DNA from: JAXDJH01 sp034663635 | GTDB taxonomy: Bacteria; Actinomycetota; CADDZG01; WHSQ01 | Length of the DNA: 64,000 nt | Assembly: GCA_034663635.1 (NCBI GenBank) | Contig: JAXDJH010000023.1 | Location: 186,001-250,000 of the forward strand | Reading direction: 5' to 3' | Shown here: positions 9,967-18,471 of the stretch, piece after piece | Layout of the letters: every line of letters starts with the position of its first letter | Position numbering within the stretch: position 1 is the first letter of the stretch | Notes under the pieces: generated by a model | Seen by the model: only the letters and a program-made list of their open reading frames with translations | Told to the model about the DNA's origin: nothing | The model's database searches: none | Translations under genes and position numbers: made by a program

Positions 9967-10965
9967 ATGGCAGCGAAGATCCACTACGACTCAGAAGCGA
10001 ACCTGGACGCGCTGAAGGGCGGGCACGTCGCGGTTATCGGCTACGGCTCTCAAGGCCGTGCTCATGCGCTGAACCTGAAGGACTCCGGCTGCGATGTCGT
10101 GGTCGGCCTGCGCAAAGACTCGCCGACCTGGAAACGGGCCGAGTCCGACGGAGTGCACGTTGCTTCGGTGCACGAAGCAGTCTCGGGCGCCGAGCTGGTC
10201 GCGATGCTCGTTCCCGATCAGCATCAGGCCGCTTGCTACACCGAAGCCGTCGAACCGAACCTGGATCCGAAGGCAGCGCTGTTGTTCGCCCACGGTTTCA
10301 ACATCCATTTCGGCCAGATCCGGCCCCCAGCAGACAACGACGTTGTAATGATCGCCCCGAAGGCTCCGGGTCCGCTGGTCCGGCGTACCTACGAACAGGG
10401 GAGCGGAACGCCGGCGCTTCTCGCCGTGCACCAGGATGCGACCGGTCGCGCCGTGGCCCGTGCCCTCGCGTACGCGAAGGGCCTCGGCTGCACCCGCGCC
10501 GGAGTCATCGAGACCACGTTCGCGGAGGAGACCGAGACGGATCTCTTCGGGGAGCAGGCCGTCCTTTGTGGCGGAACTTCGCGACTTATCCAGGCCGGCT
10601 TCGAGACCTTGGTCGAGGCCGGCTATCAGCCCGAGATCGCGTACTTCGAGTGCATGCACGAACTAAAGCTGATCGTGGACCTGCTCTACGAGGGTGGGTT
10701 CCAGGGCATGCGCAACGCGATCTCGGACACCGCGGAGTACGGAGACCTCACCCGCGGCCGCAAGGTCATCGACGAGAACGTGGAGCGCTCCATGCGAGCG
10801 ATCCTCGACGACATCCGCTCCGGGGCGTTCGCCCGTGAGTGGGTCCTCGAGAACCGGGCCGGGACTCCGGTGCTCGACGCAGAGCGTCGACGCCAGTCCG
10901 AGCACCGGATCGAGGAGGTCGGCGCAAACCTGAGGGGGATGATGTCGTGGATGCAGGAGAAGTAG
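9967..10965 (+). CDS. ilvC: ketol-acid reductoisomerase
   Basis: A 332-residue class I KARI that isomerises and reduces acetolactate to dihydroxyisovalerate with NAD(P)H and Mg2+. The Rossmann loop is VIGYGSQGRAHALNLKDSG and the cofactor-specificity loop reads GLRKDSPTWKRA. Metal-binding motifs are LFGEQAVLCGG and AYFECMHELKLIVDL. A GAGAGGA site precedes the ATG, 14 nt after ilvN. The last codons and the TAG stop fall inside a 12-bp triple repeat shared with the leuA start. Confidence 0.97.
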   Translation: MAAKIHYDSEANLDALKGGHVAVIGYGSQGRAHALNLKDSGCDVVVGLRKDSPTWKRAESDGVHVASVHEAVSGAELVAMLVPDQHQAACYTEAVEPNLDPKAALLFAHGFNIHFGQIRPPADNDVVMIAPKAPGPLVRRTYEQGSGTPALLAVHQDATGRAVARALAYAKGLGCTRAGVIETTFAEETETDLFGEQAVLCGGTSRLIQAGFETLVEAGYQPEIAYFECMHELKLIVDLLYEGGFQGMRNAISDTAEYGDLTRGRKVIDENVERSMRAILDDIRSGAFAREWVLENRAGTPVLDAERRRQSEHRIEEVGANLRGMMSWMQEK

Positions 10966-12530
10966 CAGGCGAAGTAGCCGGCGATGTAGCCGGGCGCAAC
11001 GTCAGGATCTTCGATACGACGCTGCGAGATGGCGAGCAGTCGCCAGGCATCTCGCTGAATCTCAAAGAGAAGGTCGAGATCGCCGAACAACTCGCGAAAC
11101 TCGGCGTCGACGTCATCGAAGCCGGCTTCCCGATCGCCTCTCACGGCGAGACGGAAGCCGTGAAAGCGATCGCCGAGCGTGTCCGCGGCCCGATCATCAC
11201 GGGGCTCGCGCGAGTTGACCCGACCGACATCGACCGGGCCGCGGAAGCGGTCGCCGCCGCTCCGCGCGCCCGGATCCATACGTTCATCGCGACGAGCGAG
11301 ATCCACATGAAGGCGAAACTCCGGATGACCCCGGAGGAGGTCCTCGATGCCGCGGTGCGTGGCGTTGAGCGCGCTCGCCGGCACGTCGACGACGTCGAGT
11401 TCTCGTGTGAGGACGCAACTCGCTCGGACCCCAATTTTCTTGCCGAGGTGTACAAGGCCACCGCACGAGCCGGGGCGACGACGCTGAACCTGCCCGACAC
11501 GGTCGGCTATGCGCTCCCTGCCGAATTCGGCGCGCTCCTGAGGTTCCTGCGCGAAGAGGTCGACCGGGACGTCATCTGGAGCGTTCACACGCACGACGAC
11601 CTCGGGTTGGCCGTTGCGAACGCGTTGGCCGGAATCGAGGCCGGAGCAGGGCAGGTGGAAGTAGCCGTGAACGGGATCGGAGAGCGGGCGGGCAACTGTT
11701 CGCTTGAAGAGGTCGTGATGGCGCTTCGCACGAGGCGGGCTGCGACCGGAGTCGACACGGCTGTGGACGCGCGTGAGATCGCCCGCACTTCGCGGCTCGT
11801 TTCGATGCTCACGGGTTATGCGGTTCCGCCTAACAAGGCGATAGTCGGCGCGAACGCGTTCGCGCACGAGGCCGGGATCCATCAGCACGGCGTGATGGTC
11901 GAGCGGACGACCTACGAGATCATGGATCCTCACGATGTGGGGCTGGAAGGCTCGCGCATCGTGCTCGGCAAGCATTCGGGCCGTCACGCGTTCGTCAACG
12001 CTCTGAACGAGCTCGGGTTCGATCTAGCGCCCGAGGATGCTCAGCGGGCCTTCGATCGCTTCAAGGATCTCGCCGATCGCAAGATCCGGATAACGGATGC
12101 AGACCTCGAGGCGATCGTGGTCGACGAGATCGGAAGCGAGGCAGACGAGTACGAGCTCATCTCCATCCAGGTCGCCGGCGGGACGCATCTGTCGCCGACC
12201 GCGACCGTTCGGCTGATGCAGGGGGACGTCCTTATCGACGAGTCCGCGATCGGCGACGGGATGATCGATGCAGCGTGTGGAGCGATCCAACGCGCGACCG
12301 GAGTCGAGGCTCGGCTCGAGTCGTTCAACGTGTCGAGCGTCACGGGCGGCATCGATGCGCTCGGAGACGTGACGATCGTCCTGGCCACCGGGGATGGGAC
12401 CAAAGAGGCGCCGATGCGTCGAGCCACTGGTCGGGGAGTCTCCACCGACGTCGTGGAAGCGTCCGCTCGGGCTTATCTGTCAGCGGTGAATCGCCTCGTC
12501 CAATTGTCGGCTCGACAGCCGGTGGCTTAG
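10947..12530 (+). CDS. leuA: 2-isopropylmalate synthase
   Basis: A 527-residue enzyme condensing acetyl-CoA with 2-oxoisovalerate, the first committed step to leucine. The TIM barrel opens with VRIFDTTLRDGEQSPG, has SVHTHDDLGLAVAN (metal-binding HxH) and NGIGERAGN; the C-terminal LeuA dimer/allosteric domain follows from about residue 395. The GTG at 10947 is chosen because it is the first start after the ilvC body; it overlaps ilvC by 19 nt. This gives a 17-residue N-terminal tail containing GEVAGEVAGDVAG, encoded by a tandem DNA repeat. An earlier in-frame start would overlap ilvC much further. Confidence 0.94.
   Translation: MDAGEVAGEVAGDVAGRNVRIFDTTLRDGEQSPGISLNLKEKVEIAEQLAKLGVDVIEAGFPIASHGETEAVKAIAERVRGPIITGLARVDPTDIDRAAEAVAAAPRARIHTFIATSEIHMKAKLRMTPEEVLDAAVRGVERARRHVDDVEFSCEDATRSDPNFLAEVYKATARAGATTLNLPDTVGYALPAEFGALLRFLREEVDRDVIWSVHTHDDLGLAVANALAGIEAGAGQVEVAVNGIGERAGNCSLEEVVMALRTRRAATGVDTAVDAREIARTSRLVSMLTGYAVPPNKAIVGANAFAHEAGIHQHGVMVERTTYEIMDPHDVGLEGSRIVLGKHSGRHAFVNALNELGFDLAPEDAQRAFDRFKDLADRKIRITDADLEAIVVDEIGSEADEYELISIQVAGGTHLSPTATVRLMQGDVLIDESAIGDGMIDAACGAIQRATGVEARLESFNVSSVTGGIDALGDVTIVLATGDGTKEAPMRRATGRGVSTDVVEASARAYLSAVNRLVQLSARQPVA
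10956..10991 (+). repeat. three imperfect 12-bp tandem repeats across the ilvC/leuA junction
   Basis: Units GGAGAAGTAGCA (10956-10967), GGCGAAGTAGCC (10968-10979) and GGCGATGTAGCC (10980-10991). In the ilvC frame each unit contains TAG, so ilvC has three successive in-frame stops; in the leuA frame the same DNA codes for the GEVAGEVAGDVA tail. Confidence 0.85.
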
Positions 12531-12546
12531 TGGAGGCAGACCGCTG

Positions 12547-13848
12547 ATGGCAGCAACGATCACGGAGAAGATCCTCGCCGCGCACGCTGGGGTACGCAGC
12601 GTGCGGCCCGGCGAGATCGTGTCGTGCAAGGTCGATCTCGCCATGGCGAACGACGTCACGGCCCCACCGGCGATCCGAGCGTTCGAAAAGATGGGGGCCG
12701 GTCGCGTCTGGGACACATCGAAGGTAGCGCTGGTCGCATCTCACTTCGCGCCCGCCAAGGACATCGCTTCGGCGAAGCTCATGACGTCGATGCGTCGTTT
12801 CGCTCAAGCTCAAGACATCGAGCACTTCTTCGACGTCGGACGCGGCGGGATCGAGCACATCCTCCTTCCGGAGGAAGCGCTGGTGTTGCCGGGCGATGTC
12901 ATCATCGGAGCGGACTCGCACTCCTGCACCTACGGCGCACTCGGCTGTTTCTCGACGGGTGTCGGTTCGACGGACCTCGCCGCCGTGCTCGCGCTGGGGG
13001 AGATCTGGCTCCGCGTTCCAGAGACGATGAAGATCGTCTATTCGGGCAAGCCGGGCCCTTGGGTGATGGGCAAGGACATGATCCTGTCGGTGATCGCTGC
13101 GATCGGCGACGACGGCGCGCGCTATATGGCGATGGAACACACCGGCGACACGCTCCAGCATCTATCGATGGACGGGCGTTTGACGCTCACGAACATGGCG
13201 ATCGAGGCCGGAGCGAAGTCCGGGATCATCCCGCCCGACAACGTGACTCTGCGATACGTGTCCGAACGACGAGCTGAGACCGGCCGCGACCGTGATTTCA
13301 CCGTCTTCGAATCCGACGTCGACGCGGATTACGCGGAAGTGCTCGAAGTCGATGTCGACACGATGGAGCCGATGATCGCCCGGCCCTCATTGCCGTCTAA
13401 GTCCATCCCGGTATCTCAGGTAGAACGCCGGCGCGTAGATCAAGTCTTCCTCGGGTCGTGCACCAACGCGCGCATCGAGGATCTGCGTATCGCTGCTCGT
13501 GTCCTCGGCGACGAGCGCATAGCGGATGGGGTCAGGCTGATGGTCATCCCGGCCACCCAGCGCGTCTGGATGCAGGCGAACGCCGAAGGTCTTCTGGATA
13601 AGTTCGCCGCGGCCGGCGCGACGGTTTCGACGCCGACCTGTGGAGCGTGCCTTGGCGCGCACATGGGCGTCTTGGGCCCCGGAGAGGTCTGCGTCTCGAC
13701 CTCGAATCGCAACTACGTGGGCCGGATGGGCGACCCGACCGCCCAGGTCTATCTCGCCAATCCCGCGGTGGCCATGGCCACTGCGGTCGCGGGCGAGATC
13801 GTGCATCCGTCCGAGATACGCGGTGAAGTGGGTGTCTTGATTGCCTAA
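12547..13848 (+). CDS. leuC: 3-isopropylmalate dehydratase large subunit
   Basis: A 433-residue aconitase-superfamily protein of the shorter, archaeal/Thermus-like LeuC type, isomerising 2- to 3-isopropylmalate together with LeuD. The [4Fe-4S] ligands are in VIIGADSHSCTYGALG (substrate/cluster region), FLGSCTNARIEDL and TPTCGACLGAHMG. It starts 16 nt after leuA at an ATG preceded by a GGAGG site and overlaps leuD by 8 nt. Length and motifs are complete. Confidence 0.95.
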   Translation: MAATITEKILAAHAGVRSVRPGEIVSCKVDLAMANDVTAPPAIRAFEKMGAGRVWDTSKVALVASHFAPAKDIASAKLMTSMRRFAQAQDIEHFFDVGRGGIEHILLPEEALVLPGDVIIGADSHSCTYGALGCFSTGVGSTDLAAVLALGEIWLRVPETMKIVYSGKPGPWVMGKDMILSVIAAIGDDGARYMAMEHTGDTLQHLSMDGRLTLTNMAIEAGAKSGIIPPDNVTLRYVSERRAETGRDRDFTVFESDVDADYAEVLEVDVDTMEPMIARPSLPSKSIPVSQVERRRVDQVFLGSCTNARIEDLRIAARVLGDERIADGVRLMVIPATQRVWMQANAEGLLDKFAAAGATVSTPTCGACLGAHMGVLGPGEVCVSTSNRNYVGRMGDPTAQVYLANPAVAMATAVAGEIVHPSEIRGEVGVLIA

Positions 13849-14329
13849 GACGTGGATCTACGGCGACAACGTCGATACCGACGTCATCATCCCCGCTCGC
13901 TATCTCATGACGAGCGACCCGGCTGAGCTCGCGGCCCACGCGCTCGAAGACCTCGACCCGAGCTTCGCCAAGACGGTGCAACCGGGAGATGTGGTCGTTG
14001 CGGGCGCGAACTTCGGATGTGGGTCGAGCCGCGAGCATGCTCCGATCGCGTTGAAAGGCGCCGGCGTCTCTGCTGTGGTTGCCACGTCGTTCGCTCGCAT
14101 CTTCTTCCGTAACGCGATCAATACCGGTCTGGCCATCGCGACGTCCCCCGAAGCCGTCGCAGCAACCGACCCGGGCGACGAGATCGAGGTCGACGTTGCC
14201 GCCGGTGTGGTCCGCAACGTGACTAAGGGATCGGAATTCCAGGCCGAGCCGCTACCCGACTTCATTCTCGGCATCGTTCGAGCAGGGGGTCTTGTGGACT
14301 GGGTCAGGCAAAGAGTGGGTGCATCGTGA
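13841..14329 (+). CDS. leuD: 3-isopropylmalate dehydratase small subunit
   Basis: A 162-residue swivelling-domain partner of LeuC. Diagnostic segments are GDNVDTDVIIPARYL at the N-terminus, ANFGCGSSREHAPIALK in the middle and ARIFFRNAINTGLA. The start is a TTG at 13841 inside the last codons of leuC; no later start leaves the conserved N-terminus intact. The stop overlaps the leuB GTG by 4 nt. It is the short archaeal/Thermus-like type, matching the LeuC subtype. Confidence 0.94.
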   Translation: MPKTWIYGDNVDTDVIIPARYLMTSDPAELAAHALEDLDPSFAKTVQPGDVVVAGANFGCGSSREHAPIALKGAGVSAVVATSFARIFFRNAINTGLAIATSPEAVAATDPGDEIEVDVAAGVVRNVTKGSEFQAEPLPDFILGIVRAGGLVDWVRQRVGAS

Positions 14330-15198
14330 GGCGCGTGGCGGTTCTCGCCGGGGACGGGATCGGGCCGGAGGTCATCGCGGTCGCTCGCAGAGAGCTTCCG
14401 GCCGACGTGGAGACCGTCAGCATCGATGCGGGGGCCGAGCGCTACCTGGCCACCGGAGAGTTGCTCACGGCCGAGGATCTCGAAACCATCGGTGGCTCCG
14501 ACGCGCTCCTGTTCGGAGCGATAGGGGACCCGAGGGTTCCCGACGGTGTTCTCGAGCGGGGGATCCTGCTGGAGTTAAGGAAGGTCTTCGATCTCTACGT
14601 GAATCTGCGTCCTTTCCCCGAGCTGGATCTCGTCTTCGTGCGTGAGAACACCGAGGGGGCCTACGCCGGAGTGGGACGCCGGATCGACGACAGCGCCTTC
14701 GAGACGAGCGTCAATACGAGGTCCGCGATCGAGCGGTGCTCGAATTACGCATTCGATCTAGCGGAACGCAGATCGGGCCGGCTCACTTGGGTGCACAAGA
14801 CCAACGTTCTCGTTCATTCCGGCGAGTTGTGGCGCGAGGTCGTGGCGGATGTCGCAGGACGACATCCCAACGTCAAGGTCGCGTACGAGCATGCCGACGC
14901 CGCCGCTTACCACCTCGTGAAAGATCCAGATCGTTTCGATGTAGTGCTCACCGACAACCTTTTCGGTGACGTGTTGTCCGATCTCGCCGCCGGCCTCGGC
15001 AAAGGTCTCGGCCACGCGGCGAGCGCAAATCTCCACCCGGACCCGAAGACGCGTCCAACCCGCTGCATCGGTCTGTTCGAGCCGGTCCACGGCTCGGCCC
15101 CCGATATCGCTGGAACGGGCACCGCCGATCCCTCAGCCGCGGTCGGCGCCGTGCATCTGCTACTCGACGCGTTGGAGAAGGAGCCGGTGACCTCGTGA
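14326..15198 (+). CDS. leuB: 3-isopropylmalate dehydrogenase, unusually compact
   Basis: A 290-residue NAD-dependent decarboxylating dehydrogenase, the third leucine step. Catalytic motifs are intact: VRENTEGAYAG (Tyr), VHKTNVL (Lys), ADAAAYH and LTDNLFGDVLSDLAAG (Asp), and the nucleotide loop GLFEPVHGSAPDIAG. It is 45-70 residues shorter than usual LeuB. By comparison with remembered mycobacterial LeuB, about 15 residues are missing between NLRP and FVRENTEG, a few after GVGRR, and about 35 of the C-terminal helical tail. Flanking GTGA overlaps on both sides argue for a functional gene rather than decay. Substrate could be isopropylmalate or a related malate; position favours isopropylmalate. 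Confidence 0.88.
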   Translation: MRRVAVLAGDGIGPEVIAVARRELPADVETVSIDAGAERYLATGELLTAEDLETIGGSDALLFGAIGDPRVPDGVLERGILLELRKVFDLYVNLRPFPELDLVFVRENTEGAYAGVGRRIDDSAFETSVNTRSAIERCSNYAFDLAERRSGRLTWVHKTNVLVHSGELWREVVADVAGRHPNVKVAYEHADAAAYHLVKDPDRFDVVLTDNLFGDVLSDLAAGLGKGLGHAASANLHPDPKTRPTRCIGLFEPVHGSAPDIAGTGTADPSAAVGAVHLLLDALEKEPVTS

Positions 15199-15620
15199 AA
15201 AACGATTCTCTGTTCGATGTTTGTGGATACAAGGTGATCAGCGAGCGGATGCACGAGCGAGCGTCCCGCGTCCAGGCGATCGTCGAGGTTCGCATCGGCA
15301 CGAACTGCGTTCGCCGCTCCGCGGTTGGGAACGGTCCGGTGCATGCACTCGACAACGCGCTCAGGTCTTGTCTTGGTCCCCACTTCCCCGAGCTCGAGAA
15401 TGTACGGCTCTCGGACTACAAGGTGTCGGTGGTCGACGCGTCCGACGGCACCGGCGCGCAAGTGCGCGTGTTGATCGAGGCAACCGACGGGAACCGCACC
15501 TGGAACGCGGGATGTGTGTCGGCCAACGTCGTCGATGCCTCGTTCGAGGCGCTCTGTTCGACCGCGATCATGGGGATCATGGCGGCGCGCGACACGGCTC
15601 GCGCGACGGTCAGCGCATAG
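15195..15620 (+). CDS. stand-alone LeuA/CimA-type allosteric (regulatory) domain protein
   Basis: A 141-residue protein matching only the C-terminal regulatory domain of citramalate/isopropylmalate synthases: VGNGPVHALDNALRSCL, followed by LSDYKVSVVDASDGTGAQVRVLIEA and a final ANVVDASFEAL helix. The catalytic TIM-barrel half is absent and there is no room for it, since the GTG at 15195 overlaps the leuB stop by 4 nt. In full-length enzymes this domain dimerises and binds leucine or isoleucine as feedback inhibitor. Here it may act in trans on LeuA or on another protein, or be a remnant of a cimA gene that followed leuB; the tight coupling favours a function. Confidence 0.85.
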   Translation: MKNDSLFDVCGYKVISERMHERASRVQAIVEVRIGTNCVRRSAVGNGPVHALDNALRSCLGPHFPELENVRLSDYKVSVVDASDGTGAQVRVLIEATDGNRTWNAGCVSANVVDASFEALCSTAIMGIMAARDTARATVSA

Positions 15621-15623
15621 GCT
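15618..15623 (+). promoter_or_regulatory. -10 box for leaderless pheA transcript
   Basis: TAGGCT followed by 7 nt and the ATG of pheA at 15631, with no Shine-Dalgarno site, so transcription should begin at or next to the start codon. It overlaps the stop codon of the preceding gene, suggesting pheA has its own promoter in addition to any read-through. Confidence 0.6.
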
Positions 15624-15630
15624 GTCTCGC

Positions 15631-16455
15631 ATGTCCGTCCAGATAGTCGCCTATCAAGGCGAGCCCGGCGCGTACTCGGAGGAAGGGGCGATGGCCCTTT
15701 TCCCGGATGCCGAGCTGAAGCCGTACAACTCGATCCGGAAGGTCTTCGAGTCGGTCGAGGTCGGCCGCGCCGATGCGGGCTTGGTTCCGATGGACAACTC
15801 GCAGGCAGGCAGTATCAACGAGACCTACGACCTGTTCCTAAAGCACGGTCTGCATCTCGTCGGCGAGACGGTGGTTCAGGTCGACCACTGCCTGCTGGCC
15901 CTGCCCGGCACCCCCATCGATGATCTGACCGAGGTCATCTCCCACCCACAAGCGATCGCGCAATCCGAGGAGTTCCTCGCCGCGTTGGGCGTGAAGATCA
16001 GGGCCGAGTACGACACGGCTGGGTCGGCGAAACGGATCGTCGACGAGAAGCTCAAGACCACTGCGGCGATCGCATCCAAGAGGGCGGGCGAGCTCTACGG
16101 ACTCGAGGCTCTCGCGGAGCGGATCCAGACCTATCCCGACAACTACACCCGCTTCGGGGCGCTATCCCGAAACCCGGAACCATTGCGCGACCCGGACAAG
16201 TCTTCCCTCGTGTTCGGCGTGGGCCACGTCGCGGGATCTCTATATAGATGTCTCGGCGCGTTCGCCGAACGCCACCTGAGCCTCAGCAAACTGGAGTCTC
16301 GCCCCCGAGCCGGTCGCCGCTGGGAGTACGTGTTCTACGTCGACGTCGAGGTTCCGGCAGACGCTCCGGCGATGATCGAAGCGCTGGCGGAGGTAAGCGA
16401 GCACGCCACCTTCACCCGCCTCCTAGGCACCTACGCCTCGGGCATCTCCCGCTAA
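15631..16455 (+). CDS. pheA: prephenate dehydratase
   Basis: A 274-residue monofunctional enzyme converting prephenate to phenylpyruvate for phenylalanine synthesis. The periplasmic-binding-like catalytic part starts IVAYQGEPGAYSEEGA, includes PMDNSQAGSINETYDL, and has the catalytic TRF motif (NYTRFGALS). The C-terminal ACT domain has LSKLESRPRAGRRWEYVFYVD with the ESRP phenylalanine-binding motif, so feedback inhibition is expected. The ATG at 15631 is supported by the leaderless -10 box; an upstream in-frame extension overlaps the previous gene and is rejected. Confidence 0.95.
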   Translation: MSVQIVAYQGEPGAYSEEGAMALFPDAELKPYNSIRKVFESVEVGRADAGLVPMDNSQAGSINETYDLFLKHGLHLVGETVVQVDHCLLALPGTPIDDLTEVISHPQAIAQSEEFLAALGVKIRAEYDTAGSAKRIVDEKLKTTAAIASKRAGELYGLEALAERIQTYPDNYTRFGALSRNPEPLRDPDKSSLVFGVGHVAGSLYRCLGAFAERHLSLSKLESRPRAGRRWEYVFYVDVEVPADAPAMIEALAEVSEHATFTRLLGTYASGISR

Positions 16456-16470
16456 CTCTCGCCGCGGTTT

Positions 16471-16878
16471 CTAAGTACCCGGCAGCGCGAAGAGCTCCAG
16501 CTGGATGTTGTCCGGGTCGCGGAACGTTATGACGCTCCCGTAGGCGGCGTCTTTCACACCGGAATGCTCGATGCCCAGCTCGTCGAGACGTGCGACCCAC
16601 TCGTCCATGACGGCTCGGCTCCCAACTTGGAACGCGACGTGATCCATCCCAACCTTGGTCTCGTCGAATCGTTCGTCGGCGGTCGACCGATGTTTGCGAA
16701 GCCCGAGGATGAGCGCGCTCGTCGGATGGATCGTGACGACGAACCGCGTTACGGCGTTCTCCGGCTCCTCACCCTCGAAGATCATCTGCACGCCCAGCAG
16801 CTGCTGGTACCAGTCGAGGCTTCTGTCGACGTCCGTCACGGTCAAGGTCAGATGAGATAGCCCCGTGATGTCGGGCAT
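16471..16878 (-). CDS. VOC-family (glyoxalase/dioxygenase fold) protein
   Basis: A 135-residue protein of two beta-alpha-beta-beta-beta modules. GLSHLTLTVTDVDRSLDWYQ gives the first metal-ligand His, VGMDHVAFQV the second and NIQLELF the terminal Glu, the usual 2-His-1-Glu arrangement of the vicinal oxygen chelate family. Members act as glyoxalases, dioxygenases or resistance proteins, so the reaction is open. The ATG at 16878 has GAGGAGG upstream. The gene converges with pheA (15 nt) and diverges from the aldehyde dehydrogenase gene. Confidence 0.85.
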   Translation of the reverse strand: MPDITGLSHLTLTVTDVDRSLDWYQQLLGVQMIFEGEEPENAVTRFVVTIHPTSALILGLRKHRSTADERFDETKVGMDHVAFQVGSRAVMDEWVARLDELGIEHSGVKDAAYGSVITFRDPDNIQLELFALPGT

Positions 16879-16942
16879 GGGCGGCTCCTCCTCGATGGGT
16901 AGGCTGGGCCCCCAAATCTTCCACAAATAGGAGGTTCTAGCG

Positions 16943-18418
16943 ATGGCCGTCGAGCTGCTTCCCGAGGTCCAGAAGTTCATCGAGAGCCCGCGGATGATCA
17001 TCGGGGGCAAGAGCCTCGATGCCGATTCGGGCGAGACGTTCGACGTCATCAACCCCGCGACGGGACAGATCTTGACGAAAGTCCCCCGAGGAGGGCACGC
17101 GGAGGTCGATGCGGCGGTCGCGGCGGCCCGTAAAGCGCACGAGGATGGGCGTTGGCGCAATCTCCGGCCGGGAAAACGGACCGAGATCCTCTACAAGCTC
17201 GGCGAGCTCATCAAGCGCAACGGCACGGAGCTCGCGCAGCTCGAGTCGCTCGACTCGGGCAAACCGGTAGCGATCGCCTCGGGTGAGATGTGGGCCGCGG
17301 GCGACGTCCTCCGTTACTACGCGGGGTGGCCGACGAAGGTATTCGGCGAGACCGATCCGTCCGATGACAGCCTCTTCGTCTACACGTTGCGGGAGCCGGT
17401 CGGGGTGTGCGGCGGGATCATCCCCTGGAACTATCCGCTGATCATGGCGACGTGGAAGGTGGGCCCGGCCCTCGCGTTCGGAAACACCATTGTTCTCAAG
17501 CCGGCCGAGCAAACGCCGTTGACCGCCATCCGTCTAGCGGAACTCGCGCTCGAAGCGGGCGTGCCCGAGGGCGTTCTTAATGTGGTCACCGGTTTCGGCG
17601 AGGAAGCGGGACAGGCGCTTGCGCAACACGAGGACGTCGACAAGATCGCGTTCACCTGTTCGACCGAGGTGGGCCGCAAGATCCTTCACGCGTCGGAGGG
17701 CAACCTCAAGCGCGTGTCGCTCGAACTTGGCGGTAAGTCGCCGAACATCGTTTTCTCCGACGCGAACATGAAGTACGCGGCCCGCGGATCGATGATGGGC
17801 GTGTTCCTTAACTCCGGGCAGGTGTGCACGGCGGGCACGCGCATCCTCGTGGAGAAGTCCGTACACGATCAGTTCGTCGAGTCCCTGGTCGAGGCCACGC
17901 AGACGTTCAAGCTCGGCGATCCTCTCGCTGAAGACACTCTGATGGGGCCGGTTGTGAGCCAGGAGCAGTTCGACCGCGTCACGGGCTACATCGAGATCGG
18001 GAAGTCCGAGGGGGCCGAGGTCGTCACCGGAGGCGAGCGCGCCACGGAGTTGGGCGATGGTTTCTTCATCCAGCCGACCGTCTTCACCGGCGTTCGAAAC
18101 GACATGCGCATCGCTCAGGAAGAGATCTTCGGCCCCGTTGCCTCGGTCATCCAGGTCGACGATGTCGACGAGGCGATCCGGGTCGCGAACGACACCATCT
18201 ACGGGCTTGCCGCGGCCGTCTGGACGACGGACCTAAGCAAGGCGCACCGCGTCGCGAAGGGGATCAAGGCCGGCACGGTTTGGGTGAACACTTATGGCAA
18301 CGTCGACCCGGCCATCTCGTTCGGTGGCTACAAGCAGTCGGGCTTCGGACGTGAGCTGGGCGCCCACTCGATGGAGACCTACACCCAAACGAAATCGGTC
18401 TGGATAAACCTCAAGTAA
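16943..18418 (+). CDS. NAD(P)-dependent aldehyde dehydrogenase
   Basis: A 491-residue enzyme of the betaine-aldehyde/general ALDH family, oxidising an aldehyde to the acid. Visible motifs are GGIIPWNYPLIM (nucleotide/oxyanion region), LELGGKSPNIVF with the general-base Glu, and GQVCTAGTRI with the catalytic Cys; the C-terminus has SFGGYKQSGFGRELG. A strong TAGGAGG site precedes the ATG at 16943. The substrate is not evident from sequence. The stop is followed after 2 nt by the first copy of the 51-bp palindromic element. Confidence 0.93.
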   Translation: MAVELLPEVQKFIESPRMIIGGKSLDADSGETFDVINPATGQILTKVPRGGHAEVDAAVAAARKAHEDGRWRNLRPGKRTEILYKLGELIKRNGTELAQLESLDSGKPVAIASGEMWAAGDVLRYYAGWPTKVFGETDPSDDSLFVYTLREPVGVCGGIIPWNYPLIMATWKVGPALAFGNTIVLKPAEQTPLTAIRLAELALEAGVPEGVLNVVTGFGEEAGQALAQHEDVDKIAFTCSTEVGRKILHASEGNLKRVSLELGGKSPNIVFSDANMKYAARGSMMGVFLNSGQVCTAGTRILVEKSVHDQFVESLVEATQTFKLGDPLAEDTLMGPVVSQEQFDRVTGYIEIGKSEGAEVVTGGERATELGDGFFIQPTVFTGVRNDMRIAQEEIFGPVASVIQVDDVDEAIRVANDTIYGLAAAVWTTDLSKAHRVAKGIKAGTVWVNTYGNVDPAISFGGYKQSGFGRELGAHSMETYTQTKSVWINLK

Positions 18419-18420
18419 CC

Positions 18421-18471
18421 CCAAATTCTCCGGGGCAGCCTGGCCTGGCCCTGGATTCTCGGAGAATTTGG
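18421..18471. repeat. 51-bp palindromic element, copy A
   Basis: Perfect 11-bp arms CCAAATTCTCC (18421-18431) and GGAGAATTTGG (18461-18471) with a 29-bp GC-rich middle. It exactly fills the gap between the aldehyde dehydrogenase stop (TAA, 2 nt before) and the stop of the convergent HesB-like gene (immediately adjacent). The RNA would fold into a hairpin on either strand, so it may serve as a two-way terminator. Confidence 0.85.

Noticed and set aside
10686..11987. 433-codon minus-strand frame across ilvC and leuA
   Set aside because: Shadow frame; spans the ilvC/leuA repeat and both genes are certain.
15100..15200. leuB broken by frameshift at its 3' end
   Set aside because: The stop is overlapped by the next gene's GTG, a normal operon junction, and the missing tail is not found in another frame.
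16912..16922. CCAAATCTTCC upstream of the aldehyde dehydrogenase gene, resembling a 51-bp element arm
   Set aside because: No partner arm 51 bp away on either side; treated as chance.
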